The notes under the pieces are model-generated. The model did no database searches. It worked only from the letters and a program-made list of their open reading frames with translations, and was not told the origin of the DNA. The position numbers and the translations under genes are program-made. Below are positions 54,251 through 62,674 of a stretch of DNA of 64,000 nt, piece after piece. Origin of the DNA: Acinetobacter sp. ANC 4910 (GTDB lineage: Bacteria > Pseudomonadota > Gammaproteobacteria > Pseudomonadales > Moraxellaceae); the NCBI RefSeq assembly GCF_004331035.1, contig NZ_SJNT01000003.1, positions 275,363-339,362 on the forward strand. The letters are read 5' to 3'. Position 1 is the first letter of the stretch, and each line of letters starts with the position of its first letter.

Positions 54251-56110
54251 TTACATTTTCAGTCGATCTCGCCCTGCATTCTTGGCGAGATAAAGCTGCT
54301 GATCTGCTGCTTTCATGAGCTCATGAATATCATGATAAGGATGATTTCGATCCATATAGGCAGCGCCAATACTGACGGTAATGTATTGTTTATGATCCCC
54401 TCGACTCATATGTTCAAACTGATGTTCGCGAATAATATGAAGTAAATGCTGCAATGATTTTTCCACCACCACTACAGGCATATTCCGTAATATGACCGCA
54501 AACTCCTCACCGCCATAACGCGCTAAATAGGCATGTTCTGGTAAATTACGTTGAATCAGTTGCACCAATTGTTGCAGGATTTCATCCCCTTTGAGATGTC
54601 CATAATAATCATTATAATTTTTAAAATAATCGACATCTAACATGGCAAATGCCAACACAGCATTATGCTGCTGAGCAGTTTCATTGAACTGACGCTGAAT
54701 TTCGGAATTTAAAGCACGGCGGTTAAAAGCCCCTGTCAGCGCATCGGTTTTCGCCTGTAATTCTAACCGTTCATTTAAGTCACTTAACTGTACCGTGCGT
54801 TCTTTTACTTTTTGATCCAATGAGGAATTCAGTTCTAATAAATTATTATTCAACTTCTCAATTCGATCGGAGTGATACGCATAATTCTTAGATTGTTGCA
54901 CCATAATCAAAAAGGCATAAAAACTGGTCGAAGCAAAGGATAAATTAACCGAATCAATCCAGTTTAAACTGAGTAAAAAGTCATGCAGGAAGGTGACACA
55001 CAACAATACCACTGCCCATAAATTAATGGTGGAATAGGGTTCATGCCTATTTACGGTTTGATAGAACCCATAAGCAAAGTTTAGCACCACAATAATTCCC
55101 AATAGAAAACTATAAAATGCCAATTTTTCAAAAACTTCAGGCATTGATAAACAAGTAATGACAATGTCGAAACTCAATACAAATACAGCTATGGTAAAAA
55201 CGGCAGGATGCAAATAGCGCTGATTGAGTAAAAACATATAATTGATAAAGAAGAACGCCGATAGATAGGTAAAAATATATTCGAGCCGTGTTCCCCATAA
55301 CCAATCAATATTGGTGAACACCGTATACACATAAGGTGCAGAAAATAAATTGTGTAAGGCTAAAAAAATAATAAAGATACCAAACACCAAAAAGCCTTGG
55401 CTTTGGCCATGCCTGACCCCACGAAAAAAGGCAAACAATATGGTAAATACACCTACACCAATCACTGCACCGCATACGCCCGCAATGCTCATCATTAATT
55501 GTTGGAACTGGCGGTTTATAGTTTTACTGACTCCAATTCGCATTGGATTTTCTAAACCACCATGTAAACTTTGAAAACTCGACACCTGCATGGTGACTGT
55601 AAAATATTCACTCTCAGCAATGAAATAAGCAAAGCGTGGTGCATTCTCGGTTTTATGAGTTTGATTAGTAGCGCCAACCTCACCTAACCTTAATAGAAAA
55701 TCACCATTTAAATACATCCGATAAGCGCCGTATTGATTTGGAATCCAAATGGCTATACGACGTCCAATAAATTCTTTCGGTATCTTAAAATGACCGACAA
55801 AAGTGCCATAAGTATTTTGTGGATAACCTATTTCTTTAAAGGAAATCGGTAGAATCACGGTTCTAGAAGGTCTGCTCGGTGTTGCAGTTTGTAATAATTG
55901 TTTTGGATAATACTGCCATTGTCCTGACAAATACGTGGTCGTATTTTCTTCAAATGGGACTGAATTAATATTCTTTTGATGCGCGTAATAAGTCTCGGGA
56001 ACTGGTTCATACAGTGCCCAACTGGATTGCTGTAAAAGCAACATCAAGCATGTCAGTGCATACAAGATAAAATGCAATATCGTATATGGCTGAAATATTT
56101 TTATCTTCAA
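54251..56110 (-). CDS. 7TMR-DISM sensor diguanylate cyclase
   Basis: A 619-residue inner-membrane signalling protein. A signal-type N terminus (1-33) is followed by a periplasmic beta-sandwich sensor (about 35-195) with TYLSGQWQYYPKQLL and YGAYRMYLNGDFLLRLGEVG, like sugar- or carbohydrate-binding DISM ectodomains. Seven transmembrane helices follow (about 205-405), then a coiled coil (410-450) and a C-terminal GGDEF domain. The active site is intact (ARYGGEEFAVIL near residue 530) and LDVDYFKNYND is complete. The RxxD inhibitory site is replaced by PEHA, so product inhibition is unlikely. It should make c-di-GMP. The start is TTG 56110. Confidence 0.88.
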   Translation of the reverse strand: MKIKIFQPYTILHFILYALTCLMLLLQQSSWALYEPVPETYYAHQKNINSVPFEENTTTYLSGQWQYYPKQLLQTATPSRPSRTVILPISFKEIGYPQNTYGTFVGHFKIPKEFIGRRIAIWIPNQYGAYRMYLNGDFLLRLGEVGATNQTHKTENAPRFAYFIAESEYFTVTMQVSSFQSLHGGLENPMRIGVSKTINRQFQQLMMSIAGVCGAVIGVGVFTILFAFFRGVRHGQSQGFLVFGIFIIFLALHNLFSAPYVYTVFTNIDWLWGTRLEYIFTYLSAFFFINYMFLLNQRYLHPAVFTIAVFVLSFDIVITCLSMPEVFEKLAFYSFLLGIIVVLNFAYGFYQTVNRHEPYSTINLWAVVLLCVTFLHDFLLSLNWIDSVNLSFASTSFYAFLIMVQQSKNYAYHSDRIEKLNNNLLELNSSLDQKVKERTVQLSDLNERLELQAKTDALTGAFNRRALNSEIQRQFNETAQQHNAVLAFAMLDVDYFKNYNDYYGHLKGDEILQQLVQLIQRNLPEHAYLARYGGEEFAVILRNMPVVVVEKSLQHLLHIIREHQFEHMSRGDHKQYITVSIGAAYMDRNHPYHDIHELMKAADQQLYLAKNAGRDRLKM

Positions 56111-56195
56111 GTCGCGTTTATTCCTTATTCGCGAATTTGATTTTTAATATAAAATAGAATGCACTAAAAAAACGTTTATTTTCAGTAGCAAGTTT

Positions 56196-56237
56196 AACCA
56201 TAGCACGCTTTTTCCCAAACATGCTATGGTTAATTTT
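56196..56237. terminator. Hairpin between FKBP and the diguanylate cyclase gene
   Basis: AACCATAGCA (56196-56205) pairs with TGCTATGGTT (56222-56231) and is followed by AATTTTT. It lies downstream of the FKBP gene on the minus strand, where no T-run is seen, so the role is uncertain. Confidence 0.5.
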
Positions 56238-56247
56238 TCAAATATTA

Positions 56248-56586
56248 TTAGTCACGTGTTTTCACGTCATAGAGTTCAATTTCAAAAATTAAATTCGAGT
56301 TGGCTGGAATAATATTACCCATTTTACGCTCACCATAGGCTAAATGTGCAGGTACAATCAGTTTACGTTTTCCGCCTACTTTCATGCCCATAATGCCCTG
56401 ATCCCAGCCCTTAATCACACGGCCCGTACCAATCACACATTCAAAGTAGTTACCACGATCAAGCGAAGAGTCAAACTTCGTTCCGTCTTCTAACCAACCT
56501 GTGTAATGCGTGGTAATTAAAGCACCTTTTACTGCTTCTTTGCCTTCGCCTACCACTAAATCAATAATCTGTAATTCGTTTGACAT
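56248..56586 (-). CDS. FKBP-type peptidyl-prolyl isomerase
   Basis: A 112-residue single-domain FKBP without signal peptide, so cytoplasmic. The signature segments are HYTGWLEDGTKFDSSLDRG near residue 28, IGTGRVIKGWDQGIMGMKVGG near residue 49 and IPANSNLIFEIEL near residue 91. It catalyses cis-trans isomerisation of proline peptide bonds. ATG 56586 has GAGGA six bases upstream; ATG 56592 lies too close to the same site. yaeQ ends 28 bases upstream, so it is likely the last gene of a small operon. Confidence 0.92.
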   Translation of the reverse strand: MSNELQIIDLVVGEGKEAVKGALITTHYTGWLEDGTKFDSSLDRGNYFECVIGTGRVIKGWDQGIMGMKVGGKRKLIVPAHLAYGERKMGNIIPANSNLIFEIELYDVKTRD

Positions 56587-56614
56587 ATTCATTCCTCTTC
56601 AAACCGACTTATCT

Positions 56615-57145
56615 TTACTTTAACTGAATCCACTCAATTTGAGCTTGGGCATGATCACCAATGAGCGTCCACTCGTCATCCATCACATTGAGCTGTAATT
56701 GCATGGTACGTTCACACAATTGCTGAATAGCTTCAGTGGTCGCTGGCGATAACTGCCAAATCTCTACATTACTCAGTGTTTTTAATTTGCTATTGCGCTT
56801 GTACCATTCGTCCACGGCTGTACCATAAGTAACCACAGCAACTGACTTACAACGTGCACTGGCTTTCTTGACTTTATCTTCATCAGGGCAACCCACTTCA
56901 ATCCATTGAACCAACTGACCGGTCAAGTCTTTTGACCACAATGCAGGCTCATCAGTTTCAAACAGATCTTTGGTAAATTCCAATTGCTCACCAGCATAAC
57001 GCGCGAATGCTAAAATTCGAACCATCAAGCGTTCAATGGTTTCTGATGGATGCAATGCCATTGTGAATTGATAATCACCATATTGGTGAGTATCCATGTT
57101 GGCAATATTTAAATCTACCTTATAAATTGTTGCTTTTAGCGCCAT
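56615..57145 (-). CDS. yaeQ: YaeQ family protein
   Basis: A 176-residue protein matching E. coli YaeQ: MALKATIYKVDLNIANMD, TMALHPSETIERLMVRILAFARYA, DEPALWSKDLTGQLVQWIEVG and PDEDKVKKASARC. The family has a PD-(D/E)XK-like nuclease fold by structural comparison and was reported to affect haemolysin transcription in E. coli, but no activity is established. ATG 57145 follows GAGGA and is preferred to the frame start at 57175. It lies between the COG0523 GTPase and FKBP genes, all on the same strand. Confidence 0.9.
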   Translation of the reverse strand: MALKATIYKVDLNIANMDTHQYGDYQFTMALHPSETIERLMVRILAFARYAGEQLEFTKDLFETDEPALWSKDLTGQLVQWIEVGCPDEDKVKKASARCKSVAVVTYGTAVDEWYKRNSKLKTLSNVEIWQLSPATTEAIQQLCERTMQLQLNVMDDEWTLIGDHAQAQIEWIQLK

Positions 57146-57206
57146 GAAATGTTCCTCAATTTTGGCGCCTAGCATATAAGATTTAACACAGTTTTGCTGA
57201 ACAGTT

Positions 57207-58217
57207 TTAGTCCGTTTCAGTATCTATACGGCAAGCAAGTAACTGAGTTTCGAATAAGGCCCAGTCTCGTTTAGTTTGTACAATCACTTCAATACGGTTA
57301 TCAATATTTTCAGGTGCAGACTGATAATTAAACTGATTCGGATTGAAATTAAAACTTTTCCAACCTTGATTGGTATTAAAAATACCCTTGATTCTGAGCC
57401 ACTGCTGTTGCTCACATAACAGGTCAAGTAAATCATAGAAATCAAATTGCCAGCGCTTGGAAAATTTCCAGCCAGCGATACTATAGCCCTGTGCAGTTTC
57501 TACATAATGATAAGGTAACTGCTTAATTTCAGGTAATGCTGACTCATTACTATACTGTTTCTGAATTTGAATTAATGGCTGGATTTTGCGTTGCACACCA
57601 TGATATGGCAAATCAATCTGTGCCAGTTGGAGTTGCCCCAAAGCAGGTCTTAGCCATGTCTGGGCATAAGCCAAATATTCCTGCTGTAATTGCTGTAAAG
57701 CCTGTTCATCTGCTGCTTGCATGTGTTCCGTATGTGAAATCACCACAATTTGCGCGGCTTTCAACTGATCGGCATATAGGTTTTGTTTTACCCATTCTTG
57801 TTCATGCAAACGTGAACCATCCACTACCGTAACTAAAGCACGCATTTGAATTTGGCTTTGCCAATGTGGTTCAGTCAGTTGTTCTAACAGTTGGGCTGGA
57901 TGCCCCAAACCTGTAGGTTCTATAAATAAACGATCTGGTTGAGTTTCAGACAATAACCGCGACAAAGCAATTTGCATTGGCAACTGACTACTACAACACA
58001 AACAGCCCCCTAAAAGCTCCTTCACCGCATAGCCTTCGGCTTGGGGGAGCAAGTTTTGATCCACCCCTATTTGACCAAACTCATTCATCAGCACTGCCCA
58101 GACTTCATCTTCAGGCTTTTGTGCCAATAAACTATTCAGTAATGTGGTTTTTCCTGCACCTAAAAATCCAGAAATAATATGGGTAGGCACGGATTTTTGT
58201 GGGGTTAACAGTTTCAA
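57207..58217 (-). CDS. CobW/COG0523 family metal-handling GTPase
   Basis: A 336-residue G3E-family GTPase. It shows the Walker A motif SGFLGAGKTTLLN near residue 15, the metal-binding GGCLCCSS (CxCC) near residue 69, FIEPTGLGHP near residue 99 and a nucleotide-specificity segment around VVISHTEH near residue 162. The C-terminal domain is present but has no histidine-rich tail. Such proteins insert or traffic zinc, cobalt or iron. The start is uncertain: TTG 58217 is chosen, whereas the frame reaches a TTG at 58256 and GTG 58190 is also possible. No Zur-type site is evident. Confidence 0.85.
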   Translation of the reverse strand: MKLLTPQKSVPTHIISGFLGAGKTTLLNSLLAQKPEDEVWAVLMNEFGQIGVDQNLLPQAEGYAVKELLGGCLCCSSQLPMQIALSRLLSETQPDRLFIEPTGLGHPAQLLEQLTEPHWQSQIQMRALVTVVDGSRLHEQEWVKQNLYADQLKAAQIVVISHTEHMQAADEQALQQLQQEYLAYAQTWLRPALGQLQLAQIDLPYHGVQRKIQPLIQIQKQYSNESALPEIKQLPYHYVETAQGYSIAGWKFSKRWQFDFYDLLDLLCEQQQWLRIKGIFNTNQGWKSFNFNPNQFNYQSAPENIDNRIEVIVQTKRDWALFETQLLACRIDTETD

Positions 58218-58352
58218 AATGAGATGCTCGCAAGCCAAACGAAAGGTGAAGATCAATGTAATAGTATAACAAAATCTTCACTTTCGTTACATGTACAGCT
58301 TACCCACTCATCTGCTGTCGAATTCATTTTTAAACTGATCTTGAATACACAC

Positions 58353-59039
58353 TTAAACAAACTGACTCGGATCCAACATGTGTAAGGTAATCTTTTTCAC
58401 CTCATCTCGACTTTGCTGAATATGGGTGGCTATTGCCGCGATTGCGTCTTCGGTTTTTTGCTCAAAAATCAGTTTTAAAATGTGTTGATGTTCCTGATAT
58501 GTGGCTTCAATACGGTACTGTTTAGAAAAATCTAAACGGCGGATAATCCGTATTTTTTCACTTAAGTCTCGGTGAATCCGCACCATCTCATTATTGCCTG
58601 CCGCACGAACCAAAGCACAGTGAAAATCTTCATCTAGTTGTGAAAGCTGTTTAATATCATTTAGGTAATCTTGCGGTTCCACCATCCAAATGGGCTTCAA
58701 TCTTGCCAACTCACTGGATTGCTCACAGTCCTGCTGCGACAACTTATAAATCGCATCTTTTTCCAGCACAATCCGCACATCATACAGTTCTTCATAATAG
58801 CGGAAGTTCAATGGTCGGACTTGCCAACCACTGCGGAAACTGACCTCGACATAGCCTTCTTGCTGTAAGCGATACAAGGCTTGCCGAATCGGAGTTCGGC
58901 TCACCTCATAAGCTTGCGCTACTTCAGACTCAGTAAAACGCTCACCTGGCATTAATTTGAAATCGAAGATATCGTTCTTAATCCGTTGATACACCAGCGC
59001 GGACAAATTGTCTGCGCTTTTACTTGTCGCGCTTTTCAT
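58353..59039 (-). CDS. GntR family transcriptional regulator (FCD type)
   Basis: A 228-residue regulator. The N-terminal winged helix (residues 12-80) has LVYQRIKNDIFDFKLMPGERF and SEVAQAYEVSRTPIRQALYRLQQEGYVEV, diagnostic of GntR. The C-terminal helical FCD domain (90-215) contains the RxxxE-type and histidine positions that bind a small ligand, often a carboxylate, via a metal. It lies 15 bases after the urea carboxylase stop and is the last gene of the operon, so autoregulation of the operon is the simplest model. The ligand is not known. Confidence 0.9.
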   Translation of the reverse strand: MKSATSKSADNLSALVYQRIKNDIFDFKLMPGERFTESEVAQAYEVSRTPIRQALYRLQQEGYVEVSFRSGWQVRPLNFRYYEELYDVRIVLEKDAIYKLSQQDCEQSSELARLKPIWMVEPQDYLNDIKQLSQLDEDFHCALVRAAGNNEMVRIHRDLSEKIRIIRRLDFSKQYRIEATYQEHQHILKLIFEQKTEDAIAAIATHIQQSRDEVKKITLHMLDPSQFV

Positions 59040-59054
59040 TTCCTATACTCAACT

Positions 59055-62000
59055 CTATTCCATATACACCAAAGGTTCTCCGCTGTGCACGGTTTGTCCC
59101 GCGCGACAAATGACCGCTTTAACGATGCCATCTTCAGTCGCATACACAGGTAACTCCATTTTCATGGCTTCAATAATAGCAACTGTTTCACCTTTTTTAA
59201 TCTCCTGTCCTGACTCAACAAAAATTTTCCAAATATTGCCTGTCATAGAGGCATTCACAGCCAAGAAATCACCAAAGTCTTCGAACTGTTGTTGAACAAT
59301 TTCTTCGGGTTGTGTGCTGTGTTCTTCTTTCCAACGCCCAACTTCTGCACTGAAGGCATGTTGTTGCTGTTGCTTGAATGCTGCAATGCTCTCGGCTTCG
59401 TCCTGTAAAAATTGGGTATAAAGGGCAAAATCAAACTCAGTTTCTTCAATTTTAATCTGTGCCACACCATGTGCAAAATCGGTACGCCATTGATTCAACT
59501 CTGTTTCCGTAACAGGGAAGAATTTAACTTGGTCGAAGAACTGTAAGAACCATTGTTTATCGCCAAATTGTTTGTTTTGTTTAAACTTATTCCAAATAGG
59601 TAAGGTACGCCCCACCAACTGATAGCCCCCTGGGGAGTCCATGCCGTAAATACACATGTACATACCACCAATACCCACTGTACCTTCCGCAGTAAAGGTA
59701 CGTGCAGGGTTATATTTCGAACTGAGTAAACGATGACGCGGGTCAATCGGCACCGCACAGGGTGCAGTCAGATAGACATCGCCTAAACCTAGCACTAAGT
59801 AATTGGCATCAAAAATAATGTCGCGGACTTGTTCACGACGGTCTAAGCCATTAATCCGTTGAATAAAATCGACATTATTCGGCAACCACGGTGCTTTGGC
59901 ACAAACACTTTCCTGATAACGTTCCACAGCGCCCAAAGTCGCACTGTCCTCAAATGCCATTGGCAAATGCACAATCCGCGATGGAATTTTTAACTGGCTT
60001 AAATCGCCCATTGAAGATTCCAACTCCAGTAAATGTGCAATCAATTGTGGCTGTGAAATCACCAGACCATCATATTTAATTTGCAGTGAGCGTACCCCAG
60101 GCGACAGTTCTAAAATGCCATTTTGGTTTGCGCTACGAATCATTTGCATTAATTGGTGCACGCGTAAACGCAGCGCCAAATCTAATACATTTTCACCATA
60201 TTCCAGCAGAATATAACTGTCTCCTGCCTGACGGTAGATTGCTTTTGGTGTGGTCTTTGTTTCCTCACGTAAAGCCAGTATGGTACTTCCAATTTCCATC
60301 ACGGCTGGCATTTCTTCAACCATTTGTGCCGTAGCAAAATGCTCAATCTGTTCAATTTGTTGACGTTCTAGAGCATTGGCTTGTTCGACTGTCATCGGGT
60401 AAAAGCTAATTTTATCGTCGGCTTTTAATTGCCCCACTTTCCACAGCTCTGCTTTGGCAATCGTCACTGGGCAAACAAAACCACCCAAACTTGGACCATC
60501 TTTTGCCAAGATCACAGGAAAATCCCCCGTGAAGTTAATGGCACCAATCGCATATTCACAGTCATGCACATTGGATGGGTGTAAGCCTGCTTCACCACCA
60601 TTTTCACGTGCCCAGCTTGGAGTTGGACCCGATAAACGAACACCTAAACGGTTGGAGTTAAAATGTACTGTCCATTCAGTTTGGAAAAACTCTTCAATAT
60701 ATTCCGCTTTAAAGAAATCAGGAGCACCATGCGGACCATAGAGCACACCAATTTTCCATTCATGTCCATAACGTGGAATCAAATCGCATGCGAGATCTTG
60801 GGGTTCGGCTGTGGCCAAAGTTAACCCTGCATGTGGCATATCAGGATCAACCAGTTTAATCATATCACCAGTACGTAAGGTACGACCTGCATGTCCGCCA
60901 AAGTTCCCCAATGCAAAAGTTGCACGACTGCCTAAATATAGCGGGACATCTAAACCATGACGTACAGCCAAATAAGTTCGACATCCAGATTCAACCTGAC
61001 CCAGTTTAAGCACCTGCCCCGCCTTCACCTGAATCGCCGACCAAAAAGTAATCGGCTGATCATCCAAGGTAGCGACGCATGGCGCACCTGTTAATGCAAT
61101 CGTAGTTTCAACATGAAACTGCAGTGTCGGCCCCAATAACGTGAACTCAAATCCTGCGGCATTTTGTGGATTGCCGACAATTTTATTCCCCAATTGGAAT
61201 GCATAGTCATCCATTGGACCTGACGGTGGCACACCAATATCCCAATACCCTGTCCGTCCCGGATAATCCTGAATCGAGCTAAGGGTTCCCGGCTGCAAGA
61301 CTTCAATTACTTTTGGCGTATATGCAAAATCATCTAGCATCCGTGTCCAAATGTTCATTTCCGCAAAACGCTGATCGGCAATAACTGCACGAGCATAATC
61401 CAAGTTGGTACTGATGCCATTGAGGCGTGTTTCACTCAGTACTTGCTGTAATTTTGCAATTGCAAGCTCGCGGTTTTCCGCATGCACAATGATTTTGGCA
61501 ATCATCGGGTCAAAGTATTGTGAAATTTCTGTTCCTGTCGCCACCCATGTATCCACACGAGCATGTTCAGGAAAATAAACTTCAGTTAATACCCCTGGAC
61601 TCGGTTGGAAGTTTTTAACTGGGTCTTCAGCATAAATACGCACTTCAATCGCAGCGCCTTGCGGCTGAATATTCTGCAATTTTTCCCAATCTAAGGCATC
61701 TCCCGCCGCCACTTTGAGCATACATTCAATTAAATCCAATCCTGTTACCATCTCTGTCACAGGATGTTCGACTTGTAGACGAGTATTTACTTCCAAGAAG
61801 TAAAATTCATCACGCGCAGCATCATAAATAAACTCGACGGTGCCCGCGCTACGATAGTTAACCGAAGCACCCAGTTCTACTGCTGCTTGATGTAACTTCT
61901 GACGTGTCGCTTCAGGTAATAATGCAGCAGGTGTTTCTTCCACCACTTTCTGATTACGGCGTTGCAATGAGCAATCACGCTCACCTAAAGCCACCACCTG

Positions 62001-62654
62001 ACCCAAGCCATCGCCAAAAATCTGGACTTCAACGTGACGGGCTTTATCGACAAAACGTTCTAAAAACACGCCTGCATCTTTAAAAAATTGTTCACCTAAA
62101 CGTTTTACACTGGCATAAGCATCTTGCAGTGCTTCAGGCGTATCACAGCGGGTTAAACCAATACCGCCCCCTCCTGCGGTACTTTTCAGCATAATTGGAT
62201 AACCAATTTCTGCCGCAGCAACCAATGCTTCTTCTAAACTATTGAGCAAACCAGTACCCGGTGTCATCGGGACATGCGCGGCAGCCGCCAATTCACGTGC
62301 ACGATGTTTCAGACCAAATTCCAAAATCTGTTCAGCAGTTGGTCCCATAAAAGCAATATGGTTGGCTTCACAGGCTTGTGCAAATTCAGCACTTTCAGAC
62401 AAAAAACCATAGCCTGGGAAAATTGCCTCGGCACCTGTGTGTTTGGCAGCAGCAATTAATTTCTCAATACTTAAATAGGTATCAGCAGGTTTGGTTCCCT
62501 GTAGATCCACTGCCAGATCGGCATCTTGAACATGCTGTGCATAACGGTCACTGTCCGAATACACCGCAACACTGGTAATCCCTAACTTTTTTAAGGTACG
62601 AATCGCACGTACAGCAATTTCACCACGGTTGGCAATTAATACAGTCTTAAACAT
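59055..62654 (-). CDS. uca: Urea carboxylase (or guanidine carboxylase), biotin-dependent
   Basis: ATP-, bicarbonate- and biotin-dependent carboxylation of urea to allophanate. 1199 residues. The order is a biotin carboxylase domain (1-445, with KSTAGGGGIGLTR and EVNTRLQVEHPVTEM), a KipA/AHS2 carboxyltransferase half (about 460-770), a KipI/AHS1 half (about 820-1020) and a C-terminal biotinyl domain with IIEAMKMELPVY (biotin on K). This is complete. Closely related enzymes act on guanidine, and sequence reading alone does not decide the substrate. ATG 62654 has AAGGA six bases upstream. atzF precedes it by 20 bases and gntR follows by 15. Confidence 0.9.
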   Translation of the reverse strand: MFKTVLIANRGEIAVRAIRTLKKLGITSVAVYSDSDRYAQHVQDADLAVDLQGTKPADTYLSIEKLIAAAKHTGAEAIFPGYGFLSESAEFAQACEANHIAFMGPTAEQILEFGLKHRARELAAAAHVPMTPGTGLLNSLEEALVAAAEIGYPIMLKSTAGGGGIGLTRCDTPEALQDAYASVKRLGEQFFKDAGVFLERFVDKARHVEVQIFGDGLGQVVALGERDCSLQRRNQKVVEETPAALLPEATRQKLHQAAVELGASVNYRSAGTVEFIYDAARDEFYFLEVNTRLQVEHPVTEMVTGLDLIECMLKVAAGDALDWEKLQNIQPQGAAIEVRIYAEDPVKNFQPSPGVLTEVYFPEHARVDTWVATGTEISQYFDPMIAKIIVHAENRELAIAKLQQVLSETRLNGISTNLDYARAVIADQRFAEMNIWTRMLDDFAYTPKVIEVLQPGTLSSIQDYPGRTGYWDIGVPPSGPMDDYAFQLGNKIVGNPQNAAGFEFTLLGPTLQFHVETTIALTGAPCVATLDDQPITFWSAIQVKAGQVLKLGQVESGCRTYLAVRHGLDVPLYLGSRATFALGNFGGHAGRTLRTGDMIKLVDPDMPHAGLTLATAEPQDLACDLIPRYGHEWKIGVLYGPHGAPDFFKAEYIEEFFQTEWTVHFNSNRLGVRLSGPTPSWARENGGEAGLHPSNVHDCEYAIGAINFTGDFPVILAKDGPSLGGFVCPVTIAKAELWKVGQLKADDKISFYPMTVEQANALERQQIEQIEHFATAQMVEEMPAVMEIGSTILALREETKTTPKAIYRQAGDSYILLEYGENVLDLALRLRVHQLMQMIRSANQNGILELSPGVRSLQIKYDGLVISQPQLIAHLLELESSMGDLSQLKIPSRIVHLPMAFEDSATLGAVERYQESVCAKAPWLPNNVDFIQRINGLDRREQVRDIIFDANYLVLGLGDVYLTAPCAVPIDPRHRLLSSKYNPARTFTAEGTVGIGGMYMCIYGMDSPGGYQLVGRTLPIWNKFKQNKQFGDKQWFLQFFDQVKFFPVTETELNQWRTDFAHGVAQIKIEETEFDFALYTQFLQDEAESIAAFKQQQQHAFSAEVGRWKEEHSTQPEEIVQQQFEDFGDFLAVNASMTGNIWKIFVESGQEIKKGETVAIIEAMKMELPVYATEDGIVKAVICRAGQTVHSGEPLVYME

Positions 62655-62674
62655 GAGCATTCCTTATAATCTTT

